NCBI GenBank assembly: GCA_943372725.1
Contig: CALRZT010000039.1
Location: 1 to 21,131, forward strand
Length of the DNA stretch: 21,131 nucleotides
Reading direction: 5' to 3'
Source: CAMDHY01 sp943372725
GTDB lineage: Bacteria; Pseudomonadota; Alphaproteobacteria; Rhizobiales; Segnochrobactraceae
Part shown: piece by piece, positions 1 to 7,280 of the stretch
Layout of the letters: the number at the start of each line of letters is the position of its first letter
How positions within the stretch are numbered: position 1 is the first letter of the stretch
Notes under the pieces: model-generated
Databases searched by the model: none
Seen by the model: the letters and a program-made list of their open reading frames with translations, nothing else
Told to the model about the DNA's origin: nothing
Position numbers and translations under genes: made by a program

Positions 1-84
1 GCCCGGCTGCTCGCCGTCGACCGCTCCACCATCCACCGGCGGATGAACCGCTTCGGCCTCGTGCCGCCACAGCGTCGCCCCTGA
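1..84 (+). CDS. C-terminal end of a Fis-type helix-turn-helix regulator (partial)
   Basis: Only the last 27 codons are in the window, ending at TGA 82-84. The visible peptide (ARLLAVDRSTIHRRMNRFGL and a short PPQRRP tail) has the pattern of a Fis-family helix-turn-helix, in which a short helix, a turn and the recognition segment 'DRSTIHRRMNRFG' sit at the extreme C terminus. This arrangement is typical of sigma-54-dependent activators and of some two-component response regulators. Which of these it belongs to cannot be told without the upstream sequence. It converges on the gene at 140-664. Confidence 0.6.
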   Translation, partial: ARLLAVDRSTIHRRMNRFGLVPPQRRP

Positions 85-92
85 CGGTGGAT

Positions 93-113
93 CACGACCG
101 CTCCGCGGTCGTG
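93..113. terminator. GC-rich hairpin between convergent genes
   Basis: A perfect 9-base-pair stem (CACGACCGC / GCGGTCGTG) with a 3-base loop lies 9 bases after the stop at 84 and before the end of the minus-strand gene at 140. No T-run follows on either strand, so it is a terminator-like hairpin, not a classical intrinsic terminator. Confidence 0.45.
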
Positions 114-139
114 TCCGAAGCCGGCGCGCGGTGGCGCGC

Positions 140-664
140 TCAGCGCCCGCCGCGGTCGCGACGACCCCAGTTCGGGTCACCCACCCGCCGCAACAGCGCC
201 TCGAGTTCGGCGACCACGTCGTCATAGGGTCCGCGGTCGCTGGGCTGCTGGAATCGCAGCGCGTCGAGATAGGCCTCGGAGCGGAGGATGTCGCCGCGCA
301 GTTCGACGATGGCGGCGTCGAGCCGGGCCGGCGGTCCATCGGCGTCGTCATCGAGGCGCAGGCCCTGCACGCCGCGCCAGCGGTCGAGGAGGCGGGCGAA
401 CACCGCGTCGACCTCGCCGCGGGCGACCCGCATCGGCGCACCGGTCTCGTCCACGGCGACGGCGAAGGCTGCCCCGTCGGGACCCTCGGCGGCGGGGACG
501 GCGGGCGCCTCGCGCCTGTTTACCTCGCGCAGGACGAACAGGCCGGTGACGGCGGTCGCGGCCACCAGAACGAGCGCCGTCCAGCCGGCATCGACGAGGA
601 GCACCACGGCGGTTCCGCCGATGCCGGCCGCGAGGATCGCCGTGCCGATCGTCCGTTGTCCCAT
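140..664 (-). CDS. small two-helix membrane protein of unknown function
   Basis: A 174-residue protein I do not recognise. Two hydrophobic segments lie at roughly residues 5-25 and 29-45, separated by a very short turn containing an Asp, so the chain probably makes a membrane hairpin. The remaining 120 or so residues are charged, contain many Arg, Asp and Glu residues, and look cytoplasmic and largely helical. There are two adjacent ATG codons, at 667 and 664. The GGAGG upstream is only 3 bases from the first and 6 from the second, so I prefer 664. It lies 105 bases downstream of the YbaK-type gene on the same strand and could be cotranscribed with it. No catalytic motif is visible. Confidence 0.7.
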   Translation of the reverse strand: MGQRTIGTAILAAGIGGTAVVLLVDAGWTALVLVAATAVTGLFVLREVNRREAPAVPAAEGPDGAAFAVAVDETGAPMRVARGEVDAVFARLLDRWRGVQGLRLDDDADGPPARLDAAIVELRGDILRSEAYLDALRFQQPSDRGPYDDVVAELEALLRRVGDPNWGRRDRGGR

Positions 665-769
665 CATGGGCCTCCGGCGGAGAGCTTCGCGCGATCCGCG
701 CGGGCACGCAATGGCGACGGTCGCGGCCGCAGAGCGGCGGCGCGGGTGAGCGGCGTCCGGCGGGCGGCG

Positions 770-1228
770 TCAGACGCAGACGTCCACCCACGTCGCCCCG
801 GTGATCTCCGCCATGCGCCGCGGCGCGATCCGGACAGCGGCGTTCACCGCTCCCGCCGCCGGCACGACGACGTCGAAGGCCTCGAGGGAGACGTCGCAAT
901 AGACCGGCAGCGGCGTCGCCAGCCCGAACGGGCAGACGCCGCCGACGGGATGGCCGGTGGCCGCCAGCACCTCGTCCGGGCCGAGCATGCGCGGCTTGCC
1001 GCCGAAGGTGGCGCGCGCCTTCTTGTTGTCGAGCCGCGCCAGCCCGCCGGTGACGACGACGAGCGTCCGGTCGCCGACCCTGAGCGCCAGCGTCTTGGCG
1101 ATCTCGGCCGGCGTGACGCCGAGCCCGGCGGCGGCGAGCGCCACGGTGGCGGTGCTCGCGTCGAGTTCGATCACCTGGAGGTCGGGCCCCGCTTCGGCGA
1201 GGTGGGCGCGGACGGAGGCGAGGGACAT
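770..1228 (-). CDS. YbaK/EbsC-family aminoacyl-tRNA deacylase
   Basis: A 152-residue single-domain protein of the YbaK/ProX superfamily. These stand-alone editing enzymes hydrolyse mischarged aminoacyl-tRNAs such as Cys-tRNA(Pro) or Ala-tRNA(Pro) in the cytoplasm. The family signatures are present: the IAKTL segment with the conserved lysine (K45), the strand 'TLVVVTGG' (residues 55-62), and the substrate-pocket loop GHPVGGVCPFG (residues 92-102). The protein ends shortly after the last conserved strand, as is usual for the family. The ATG at 1228 has only a weak ribosome-binding site, but the length fits well. The amino-acid specificity cannot be assigned from sequence alone. In the loop, CPFG replaces the more usual PPFG. 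Confidence 0.85.
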   Translation of the reverse strand: MSLASVRAHLAEAGPDLQVIELDASTATVALAAAGLGVTPAEIAKTLALRVGDRTLVVVTGGLARLDNKKARATFGGKPRMLGPDEVLAATGHPVGGVCPFGLATPLPVYCDVSLEAFDVVVPAAGAVNAAVRIAPRRMAEITGATWVDVCV

Positions 1229-1344
1229 CGGCGCAGGGTCTCACGGTTGATCGACGCCGCCGACGATACACCGGGTCCGGGTGCACGCCAGGGCGGCGGG
1301 CGGCCCGCGCCGCGGCTCGGGGGCGGCGGGGCGCCGGGCCGGCG

Positions 1345-2331
1345 CTATTGCAGCTTGAGGATGAGGTCGAGAACTTCTCTGCCGTCGTCGCCGGCCTCGT
1401 CGAGAAACGCCTCGAGGAAGGCGGGTTGCAGGACCGCCCGCAGCGCCTCGATCTCCTCCGCCGACGCGACGTGGACGTCGACACCCCGGTCGCGCAGCAC
1501 CGCCGGCGCGGCCCCAGTAGCCGCCGTTGAGGCGTCTACCGACGCCTTCATGGCGTTCTCCCCCGCTTGGCGGAACGCATCCTTGAGATCGTCGTCGAGA
1601 AGATCATACCACTGCGGCGTGACATAGGCGTTGGCGTAGGCCGACACCAGCGGCAGGACGACCATGTGGTCGTGGTGGTCGTAGAGTTGCAGCGTTGTGG
1701 CGAGGGCGACGTCGGTCATGGCGGCATCGATGACGCCGACCCGCATCGCCTCGTAGAGCTGGCTCGATTCCATGGAGATGATCCTCGTCCCCAGCGACTG
1801 CAGGGCCTGGTCGAGGACGGGAATGCGGCCGCGCATGCGCAGGCCGGCGAAGTCCTCGGGGCGCACGATATGGCGCCCCTTCGAGGTAAAGACCGACTGG
1901 TTTGTCAAAAACAGCCAGGCGACCGACTGCACGCCCTTCTCGCGCATCGCGTGCTCCAGGACGTTCACTACTTCCGAGTTCGCCCAGTGGCGCGGGATGT
2001 TCGACGACGCCATCAGGAACGGCGCGAGCGTCACGGTCATCGCCGGCAGCCTTCGCGACCACTCGAAGTTCAGCGAGAACGCGCATTCGATGTTGCCCTT
2101 GGCGACCGCCAGGATGTTGTCCTGCGGCCGGAAGAGCTTGCCCGCGCCGATCAGTTCGATCTCGATGCGTCCCTGCGTGAGCCGCTCGACGTCCGCCGCC
2201 CAGCGCTCTATCAGCGCCGTCACGTGACTTTGTGGCGCAAACTCGTGGCTGCATCGGATGGTCTCGGCCGACGCGCCGACAGGCACGAACAGGATTGCGG
2301 CGATCACCACCGCACGAAGTCTACCCCACAC
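1345..2331 (-). CDS. TRAP transporter solute-binding protein, DctP family (paralogue 1)
   Basis: A 328-residue periplasmic binding protein of the TRAP (DctP) family, which captures small carboxylate-bearing solutes for secondary transporters. The open frame extends further upstream, but GTG 2331 is the start: GGAG lies 8 bases before it, and it is followed by a signal peptide cleaved after about residue 22 (VGASA|ET). Mature-chain hallmarks are the 'LAVAKGNIECAFS' region, the FAGLRMRG segment with the conserved ligand-binding arginine (R167), the LYEAMRVGVIDA segment and VTPQWYDLL. It is about two thirds identical by eye to the neighbour at 2432-3418, with the same length and the same cleavage position, so the two arose by tandem duplication. 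No DctQ or DctM membrane subunit lies nearby. Confidence 0.9.
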   Translation of the reverse strand: MWGRLRAVVIAAILFVPVGASAETIRCSHEFAPQSHVTALIERWAADVERLTQGRIEIELIGAGKLFRPQDNILAVAKGNIECAFSLNFEWSRRLPAMTVTLAPFLMASSNIPRHWANSEVVNVLEHAMREKGVQSVAWLFLTNQSVFTSKGRHIVRPEDFAGLRMRGRIPVLDQALQSLGTRIISMESSQLYEAMRVGVIDAAMTDVALATTLQLYDHHDHMVVLPLVSAYANAYVTPQWYDLLDDDLKDAFRQAGENAMKASVDASTAATGAAPAVLRDRGVDVHVASAEEIEALRAVLQPAFLEAFLDEAGDDGREVLDLILKLQ

Positions 2332-2431
2332 CGCAAGGTCTCCATTGTCTTGCGCCGCCCCCGCGACGCACGTGTCGATCGACGTGTCGCCGTCGCCCTC
2401 GGGCGCGGTGCACGGCAGGCTGTCCGGCGCC

Positions 2432-3418
2432 CTATTCAAGCTTTCGGATGAGATCGAGCAGGTGCTGCCCGTCCGCGCCGGACTCTTCGAGGAACATCTC
2501 AAGGAAGGCGGGCTGAAGCGCCATCCGCAGCGCCTCGATCTCCTCGGGCGAGGCGACGTGGACGTCGACACCGCGTTCGCGCAACACAGCCGGCGCGGCC
2601 GCGGCCGCCGCCGTCGAGGCGTTCACCGACCACCGCATGGCGTTCTCCCCGGCCTGGCGGAACGCATCGTGCAGTTCGGGGTCGAGGAGATCGTACCACT
2701 GCGGTGTGACGTAGGCGTTTACATAGACCGACATCAGGGGCACGAGCACCATGTGGTCGTGCTGCTCGTAGAGGCGTCTCGCCACGGCGACGGCAACGTC
2801 GGTGATCACCACGTCGACGACCCCGGTCCGCATCGCCTCGTAGAGCTCGCTCGCGTTCATCGGCACCATCTCGGCGCCCAGGCGCTGCAGCGTCTGGTCG
2901 AAGGCGGCGATGAGGCCGCGTGTCCGCTTGCCCGCGAAATCCTCCGGGCGAAGGACGTGTTGGCCGTCGGAGGTGATGACCGTCTGGTTGCTCTGGAACA
3001 GCCAGGCGACCGACTGGACGCCCTTCTCGTGCATCCTCTCTTCGAGGAGCAGTGCCGCTTCCGAGCCCCACCAGCGCCGCGGGATCTCATGCGACGGCAT
3101 CATGAACGGCGCCGCCGTCGCGTACATCAGCGGCAGCTTGCGCGCCCACTGGAAGTTCAGGGAGAACGCGCACTCGACGTCGCCCTTGGCGACGGCGAGG
3201 ATGTTGTCCTCCGGCTTGAAGAGCTTGGCTTCGCCGACAAGTTCGATCTCGATGCGGCTCCCGGACAGCCGCTCGACCTCCGTCGCCCACCGCTCGATCA
3301 GCCCGGTGATGTGATGCTGCGGCGGGAATTGATGGCTGCACCGGATGGTCTCCGCCGCCGCGCCCAGCGGCAGCAGGAGTGAGGCGGCGACGATCGCCAC
3401 CGAGAGTCTGAACGACAC
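2432..3418 (-). CDS. TRAP transporter solute-binding protein, DctP family (paralogue 2)
   Basis: A 328-residue DctP-type periplasmic binding protein, upstream in transcription of its paralogue at 1345-2331 with 100 bases between them. GTG 3418 is chosen because AGGAG lies 7 bases upstream, it aligns codon for codon with the GTG of the paralogue, and it opens a signal peptide ending GAAA|ET near residue 22. Upstream residues of the longer frame lack coding character. The conserved FAGKRTRG segment keeps the ligand arginine (R167). Differences from the paralogue cluster around residues 97-125 and 165-180, where a changed ligand preference could arise; this is inference. Membrane partners are missing from the window, so it may serve a transporter elsewhere or act as a sensor-linked binding protein. 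Confidence 0.9.
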   Translation of the reverse strand: MSFRLSVAIVAASLLLPLGAAAETIRCSHQFPPQHHITGLIERWATEVERLSGSRIEIELVGEAKLFKPEDNILAVAKGDVECAFSLNFQWARKLPLMYATAAPFMMPSHEIPRRWWGSEAALLLEERMHEKGVQSVAWLFQSNQTVITSDGQHVLRPEDFAGKRTRGLIAAFDQTLQRLGAEMVPMNASELYEAMRTGVVDVVITDVAVAVARRLYEQHDHMVLVPLMSVYVNAYVTPQWYDLLDPELHDAFRQAGENAMRWSVNASTAAAAAAPAVLRERGVDVHVASPEEIEALRMALQPAFLEMFLEESGADGQHLLDLIRKLE

Positions 3419-3621
3419 CCCACATCTCCTTCTGCGCCGCGTCCCCTGAGCGCGCCGCATACGGTCGATCGCCGCGGCCCCCTGACGAGGCTCGCGCGGT
3501 CCGTCCAATCGAAGGAACACCGGCCTCCACCCGGCCGCCGTTGTCCCGTCCCTCTCCTCCCTCTCGGATCGCCACCCGCCCCCGCGGATGAGCCCGATAC
3601 GGTCCTCTAGCAGCCTCTTTC

Positions 3622-3635
3622 TAACAACGTTGTAA
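3622..3635. promoter_or_regulatory. palindromic operator-like site upstream of the TRAP genes
   Basis: The centre ACAACGTTGT (3624-3633) is a perfect 10-base palindrome, extended to TAACAACGTTGTAA with one mismatched pair. It lies about 200 bases upstream of the TRAP start in a locally AT-richer patch, which suits a repressor or activator site. The binding protein is unknown. Confidence 0.3.
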
Positions 3636-3741
3636 CGAGGGGGCCGTACACGATCGCGGCAAAAGTTCCCGACCAATTGTGCCGCGACCACCCCGCAACG
3701 CCCGGGCGCATGAGCGCTAGCGCGCGCGCCCCTCCGCGCGG

Positions 3742-3758
3742 ACGGCACAACGTGCCGT
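3742..3758. repeat. short inverted repeat in the cysD/TRAP gap
   Basis: A 7-base-pair perfect stem (ACGGCAC / GTGCCGT) with loop AAC. It may be a secondary terminator hairpin for cysD or a protein-binding site; nothing in the sequence decides between these. Confidence 0.3.
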
Positions 3759-3782
3759 TCGACGGATCGGGACGGGTGTCGT

Positions 3783-3811
3783 CCGGCCGGGACGCCGGTG
3801 TTCCCGGCCGG
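3783..3811 (-). terminator. strong hairpin downstream of cysD
   Basis: A perfect 10-base-pair stem (CCGGCCGGGA / TCCCGGCCGG) with a 9-base loop begins 16 bases past the cysD stop. The GC-rich stem is right for the end of the dab-cysD operon, but no T-run follows on the minus strand. An alternative 7-base stem (TCCCGGC / GCCGGGA) shares one of its arms. Confidence 0.5.
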
Positions 3812-3827
3812 CGCTGCCGGGACGACG

Positions 3828-4721
3828 TCAGAAGTAGCCTTCGCGCTTCTGCCGCTCGAGCGAGCCGGCATCGCTGATGCGGCCGCGGCGTTCCGACGTC
3901 GAGGCGAAGAAGGTCTCCTCGGCGACGGCTGCGACGTCGTCCGCCTCGGAGGCGACGGCGGCGGTGACGGGCCAGCAGCCGAGGGTGCGGAAACGCACCT
4001 TCCGCGTCACCACCGGTCCCTCGAACCAGCCGGCGACGCGATCGGCATCCTCGGCCGGAATGAAGCGGCCATCGGACTCGACGACGCGGCGCTCGGCGGC
4101 GAAGTAGAGGGGCACGAGCTCGATGCCGCGGGCGAGGATGTAGGCCCAAAGGTCCTGTTCGGTCCAGTTGGAGATCGGGTAGGCGCGGATCGACTGGCCG
4201 GCGCCGAGGCGCCAGTTGTAGGCGCTCCACAGTTCCGGGCGCTGGTTGCGCGGATCCCAGCCGTGGCCGGCGCTGCGCACCGAAACGATGCGCTCCTTGG
4301 CGCGCGAGGCCTCCTCGTCGCGGCGCGCCCCGCCGAAGACGACATCATAGCCGCCGGCGTCGAGCGCCTGCTTCAGGGCGTCGGTGCGCATCGTCGTGGT
4401 GTAGACGTCGCCGTGGTCGACCGGGTTGAGACCGGCCCGGCGCCCCTCCTCGTTGGCGTGAACGCGGAGCTCGAAGCCGTGGCGTCGGGCGAAGGCATCG
4501 CGGAACGCCAGCACCTCGGCGAATTCCCAGGTGGAGTCGACGTGCAGCAGCGGCAGCGGCGGCCGCGAGGGATGGAAGGCGCGCAGCGCCAGATGGGCGA
4601 GCACCGTCGAGTCCTTGCCGCCGGAGAACAGGAGTACCGGATTGCGGGCCTCGGCGACGCCGTCGCGCAGGATGGCGATCGCCTCGCTCTCCAGACGGCT
4701 CAGGGACGGGCCGAGGTTCAT
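3828..4721 (-). CDS. cysD: sulfate adenylyltransferase subunit 2 (CysD)
   Basis: A 297-residue enzyme of the PP-loop ATP pyrophosphatase fold. With the GTPase CysN it makes adenosine 5'-phosphosulfate from ATP and sulfate, the first step of sulfate assimilation. The PP-loop SGGKDST is near residue 33, followed by LLHVDSTWEF, GGARRDEEASRAKER, 'PISNWTEQDLWAYI' and a typical CysD C terminus (KVRFRTLGCWP, then TSERRGRISD and a terminal EGYF), so the protein is complete and matches the usual length. ATG 4721 overlaps the dabA stop as ATGA, implying translational coupling. CysN is absent on either side, which is unusual because cysD normally sits directly before cysN; the partner must be encoded elsewhere. 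Confidence 0.93.
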   Translation of the reverse strand: MNLGPSLSRLESEAIAILRDGVAEARNPVLLFSGGKDSTVLAHLALRAFHPSRPPLPLLHVDSTWEFAEVLAFRDAFARRHGFELRVHANEEGRRAGLNPVDHGDVYTTTMRTDALKQALDAGGYDVVFGGARRDEEASRAKERIVSVRSAGHGWDPRNQRPELWSAYNWRLGAGQSIRAYPISNWTEQDLWAYILARGIELVPLYFAAERRVVESDGRFIPAEDADRVAGWFEGPVVTRKVRFRTLGCWPVTAAVASEADDVAAVAEETFFASTSERRGRISDAGSLERQKREGYF

Positions 4722-7270
4722 GCCGCCACCCCGACCGGAGCGGCGGCTGCGCGGGCCGCCGGCGGCACGCCCTGCCACCGCAGCCCGCCGGCATAGCGGT
4801 GCGCGATGGCGCCTTCGGAGCCGATCGCGAACAGGTGCACCCAGCCGTTGTCGACGAGCTGGCGCAGCCCTTCGTGGCTCTCGATCACGGCATTGATCGC
4901 CGCCACCGGCGCCTCCACCAGCACCGACAGGCGCAGCGGTTCGTGGACGAGGCCGTCGCCGTCGTGGACCGACTGCACCGGCAGCCCGGTGCGCAGGTCG
5001 CCGCCCGTGCCCTCGAGCACACCGAAGGTGCCGACGACGTTGTGCAGCACCTTGTTGCCGCTGCCGAAGACGCGGTTGTCGACCGACGAGGCATAGTACT
5101 GCAGGTTGATCCAGGAGGCGACGATCACCGGCGCCGTCAGGATCAGCGTCAGGGTGGCGAAGTCGCGGTCCTCCCGCCAGTCGTAGGTGTGCAGGAACAC
5201 CCGGCCGTCGAGGTCGCGGCCGAGGGTGCGCTCGCGGGGCGCGGCGACGAAGGCGGCGCAGCGCGCCAGCCCCCATTCCGGCCGCACCTGGCTCCAGTCG
5301 GTCGCGCGGGCGGTGACGGCGGCATCGACCGCCCGCCCCGGCGCGATGCCGAGCAGAGCCGCCCGTTCCGCCCGGGCCCGCCGGCCGGCGAGCGCCAGCC
5401 AGCCGGCGAGGCGGGCGAGGTCGGCGCGGTGGGTATCCGCCGCCGCGTCCGCCTCGTAGAGCGCGACGGTGTCGGTGGTGGTGTCGTGCAGGCCGGCGAC
5501 GAACAGGGTGTCGTCGGGAATGGCGATGCCGCGCACCGCGAGGCCGGCCCGCACGGCGGGGTCGTTGAACAGCGCGGCGGCGACGCGCGCGCTGACCTCG
5601 CCGGACTGGCCGCCGCAGGCGCCGCAATCGAGACCGTGGGCGTAGGGATTGTTGGCGGTCGTGGCACCGTGGCCGGCGAGCAGCACGAGGCGCGCGAAGC
5701 CCCCGGTCATCGACATCGCCCGCAGCACGCCCTCGGCGAGATCGACGCGCGCGGCGACGGCGAGCGGCGCCGCCTCGGCGCTCTGCAGGGCGAACGCCGT
5801 CTTCAGGGCCGTCGCGGCCCCCTTGGACTTCGCGGCACCGGCGCCGGCGGGAAGGCTGCGCGCCACCAGGCGCCCGGCGTAGGTGAGCCCGGCCGTCTCG
5901 ACGAAGGTGAAGGCCGACACGGCGGCCGAGCGGAACGCCTGCCAGGCGGCCCGCCACGCCTTCACCCCGGCGAGGTGCTCGAGCTGGTGTCGCCGCCGCT
6001 GCGGCGTGTCTGGGCCGCCCGGCCCGGCGGGCTCCTCGCAGACCATCAGCGACGGTCGCAGCAGCACGGGGCAGCGGGCACTGGCCGCGCTCTCACCGAA
6101 CGGCACGACGGCGGCGGGCACGCCGAAGAAGCCGGCGAAGCCGCCGGTCTTCACCTCCGGCGTCGTGCTCTCGAGAGCCCGCCGGAACACTTCGGAGCGC
6201 ACGTCGATGCAGAAGACCGCCTGCACCGCCGGCCGGACGGGCGCGCGCGCCGTCGGCGCCGGGGCGCCGAGTTGCTCGAAGAGCTCGCGCTGCCACGCCC
6301 GCTCAAGGGCGAGCTGGAGGATCGCATCGGTGGCCAAAGTGGCGTCGTCCGCGGCTCCGGCGGCACCGCCGGGCTCGAAGCCGGCGCGCGCCTCGGCCCA
6401 GGCCGGGGCGAAACCCGGCGCGGTTACGAACGCCGCGTGGACGGCGATGTCGAAGGCCGCCCGCACGGCGAGGAGCTCGACGAGGGTGCGGTCGCCGCCG
6501 CCGGCGAGTTCGGCCTGCCACAGCCGCCAGCGCGCGTGGCCGGCCCAGCCGCCGACCGTCATCATGAGCCGGTGGAAGTAGTCGGCGAGCATCCGGTCGG
6601 AGAGCCCGAGCTGCGCGGCGGCGGCCGCGAGCACGTCCTCGGCGCGGTCCGGCAGGGCGGCGACGACACGGCGGAAGCCGGCAAGGCCCGCGATCTCAGG
6701 CGTCAGGTCGACCTTCGCGGCCGCCCGCCAGGCGGCGAGCAGGCCGTGCACGCGCCACGGGGCGGGCCAGGACGCCTGGCCGGCGTCGAACGCATCGGCG
6801 GCGAACGCCGACAGCCGCTCGGTGACGAAGCCTTCCCAGTCCCGGCCGGTGACGTTGGCCGCCACGCCGGCGACGGTCGGCAGCGGCGCCGGCGCCGCCG
6901 CCTCGGGCCCGGGAGCTTTGAGCGCGGCGACGATCGCCTCCGCATCGGCGGGGCCGGCCGCGCCGGTGCCGGACGTCGCGAGCGCCGCGCGGATGTCGGC
7001 GAGCGTCAGCCGGCCGCTCGCCAGCGCCTGCCGGTAGAAGGCGCGCGGCATCGTCAGGCGGGCGCCGGCGACGCGGCCCATCAGCGCCGCCGCGTCCTCG
7101 AGCGGCCGCTCGGCGAGGCCGAGGAAGGGATTGACGGCGACGAAGCTCTGCAGCGGGAACAGCGGCGCGATGCGCAGGCAGGCGCGTTCGGCGGCGACGG
7201 TGACGGTGGCGAGAGCGGGATCGGCGACCGGGGCGGCGCCGGCCGGGAGATGGCTGGTGTCGTGCTTCAT
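4718..7270 (-). CDS. dabA: DabA: zinc-dependent subunit of a DAB inorganic carbon uptake system (DUF2309/UPF0753)
   Basis: An 850-residue protein of the DUF2309/UPF0753 family. DabA is the peripheral, beta-carbonic-anhydrase-like subunit that, with DabB, is proposed to convert CO2 to bicarbonate vectorially, driven by an ion gradient. The four zinc ligands described for the family can be placed: C354 and D356 in AVFCIDVRSE, H534 in LLAGHGATTANNPYAHG and C549 in LDCGACGG. The spacings (2 and 15 residues) match those in characterised DabA. The N-terminal segment has PLFPLQSFVAVNPFLG (residues 36-51), also a family hallmark. ATG 7270 has GAGG 8 bases upstream, overlapping the dabB stop; the gap between the genes is 10 bases. 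The stop overlaps the cysD start. Length is in the family range. Confidence 0.93.
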   Translation of the reverse strand: MKHDTSHLPAGAAPVADPALATVTVAAERACLRIAPLFPLQSFVAVNPFLGLAERPLEDAAALMGRVAGARLTMPRAFYRQALASGRLTLADIRAALATSGTGAAGPADAEAIVAALKAPGPEAAAPAPLPTVAGVAANVTGRDWEGFVTERLSAFAADAFDAGQASWPAPWRVHGLLAAWRAAAKVDLTPEIAGLAGFRRVVAALPDRAEDVLAAAAAQLGLSDRMLADYFHRLMMTVGGWAGHARWRLWQAELAGGGDRTLVELLAVRAAFDIAVHAAFVTAPGFAPAWAEARAGFEPGGAAGAADDATLATDAILQLALERAWQRELFEQLGAPAPTARAPVRPAVQAVFCIDVRSEVFRRALESTTPEVKTGGFAGFFGVPAAVVPFGESAASARCPVLLRPSLMVCEEPAGPGGPDTPQRRRHQLEHLAGVKAWRAAWQAFRSAAVSAFTFVETAGLTYAGRLVARSLPAGAGAAKSKGAATALKTAFALQSAEAAPLAVAARVDLAEGVLRAMSMTGGFARLVLLAGHGATTANNPYAHGLDCGACGGQSGEVSARVAAALFNDPAVRAGLAVRGIAIPDDTLFVAGLHDTTTDTVALYEADAAADTHRADLARLAGWLALAGRRARAERAALLGIAPGRAVDAAVTARATDWSQVRPEWGLARCAAFVAAPRERTLGRDLDGRVFLHTYDWREDRDFATLTLILTAPVIVASWINLQYYASSVDNRVFGSGNKVLHNVVGTFGVLEGTGGDLRTGLPVQSVHDGDGLVHEPLRLSVLVEAPVAAINAVIESHEGLRQLVDNGWVHLFAIGSEGAIAHRYAGGLRWQGVPPAARAAAAPVGVAA

Positions 7271-7280
7271 GGTCGGGCCC

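Larger units (their letters stand above)
3419..3827. other. 409-base non-coding gap between cysD and the TRAP genes
   Basis: No convincing gene is present. The stretch contains hairpins near the cysD end (3742-3758 and 3783-3811), a 10-base palindrome GCGCTAGCGC (3714-3723) and an operator-like palindrome at 3622-3635. It should hold the promoter of the TRAP gene at 2432-3418 on the minus strand, but I could not pick a -35/-10 pair with confidence. The local drop in GC around 3618-3640 is the likeliest regulatory core. Confidence 0.5.

Noticed and set aside
2332..2571. Upstream extension of the TRAP gene at 1345-2331 (longer open frame to 2571)
   Set aside because: The extension overlaps the neighbouring paralogue in another frame, lacks a signal peptide and would bury the clear signal sequence that begins at GTG 2331.
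3419..3871. Upstream extension of the TRAP gene at 2432-3418 into the gap and cysD
   Set aside because: The added residues are Arg/Ala/Gly-rich noise. GTG 3418 has a ribosome-binding site and aligns with the paralogue's start.
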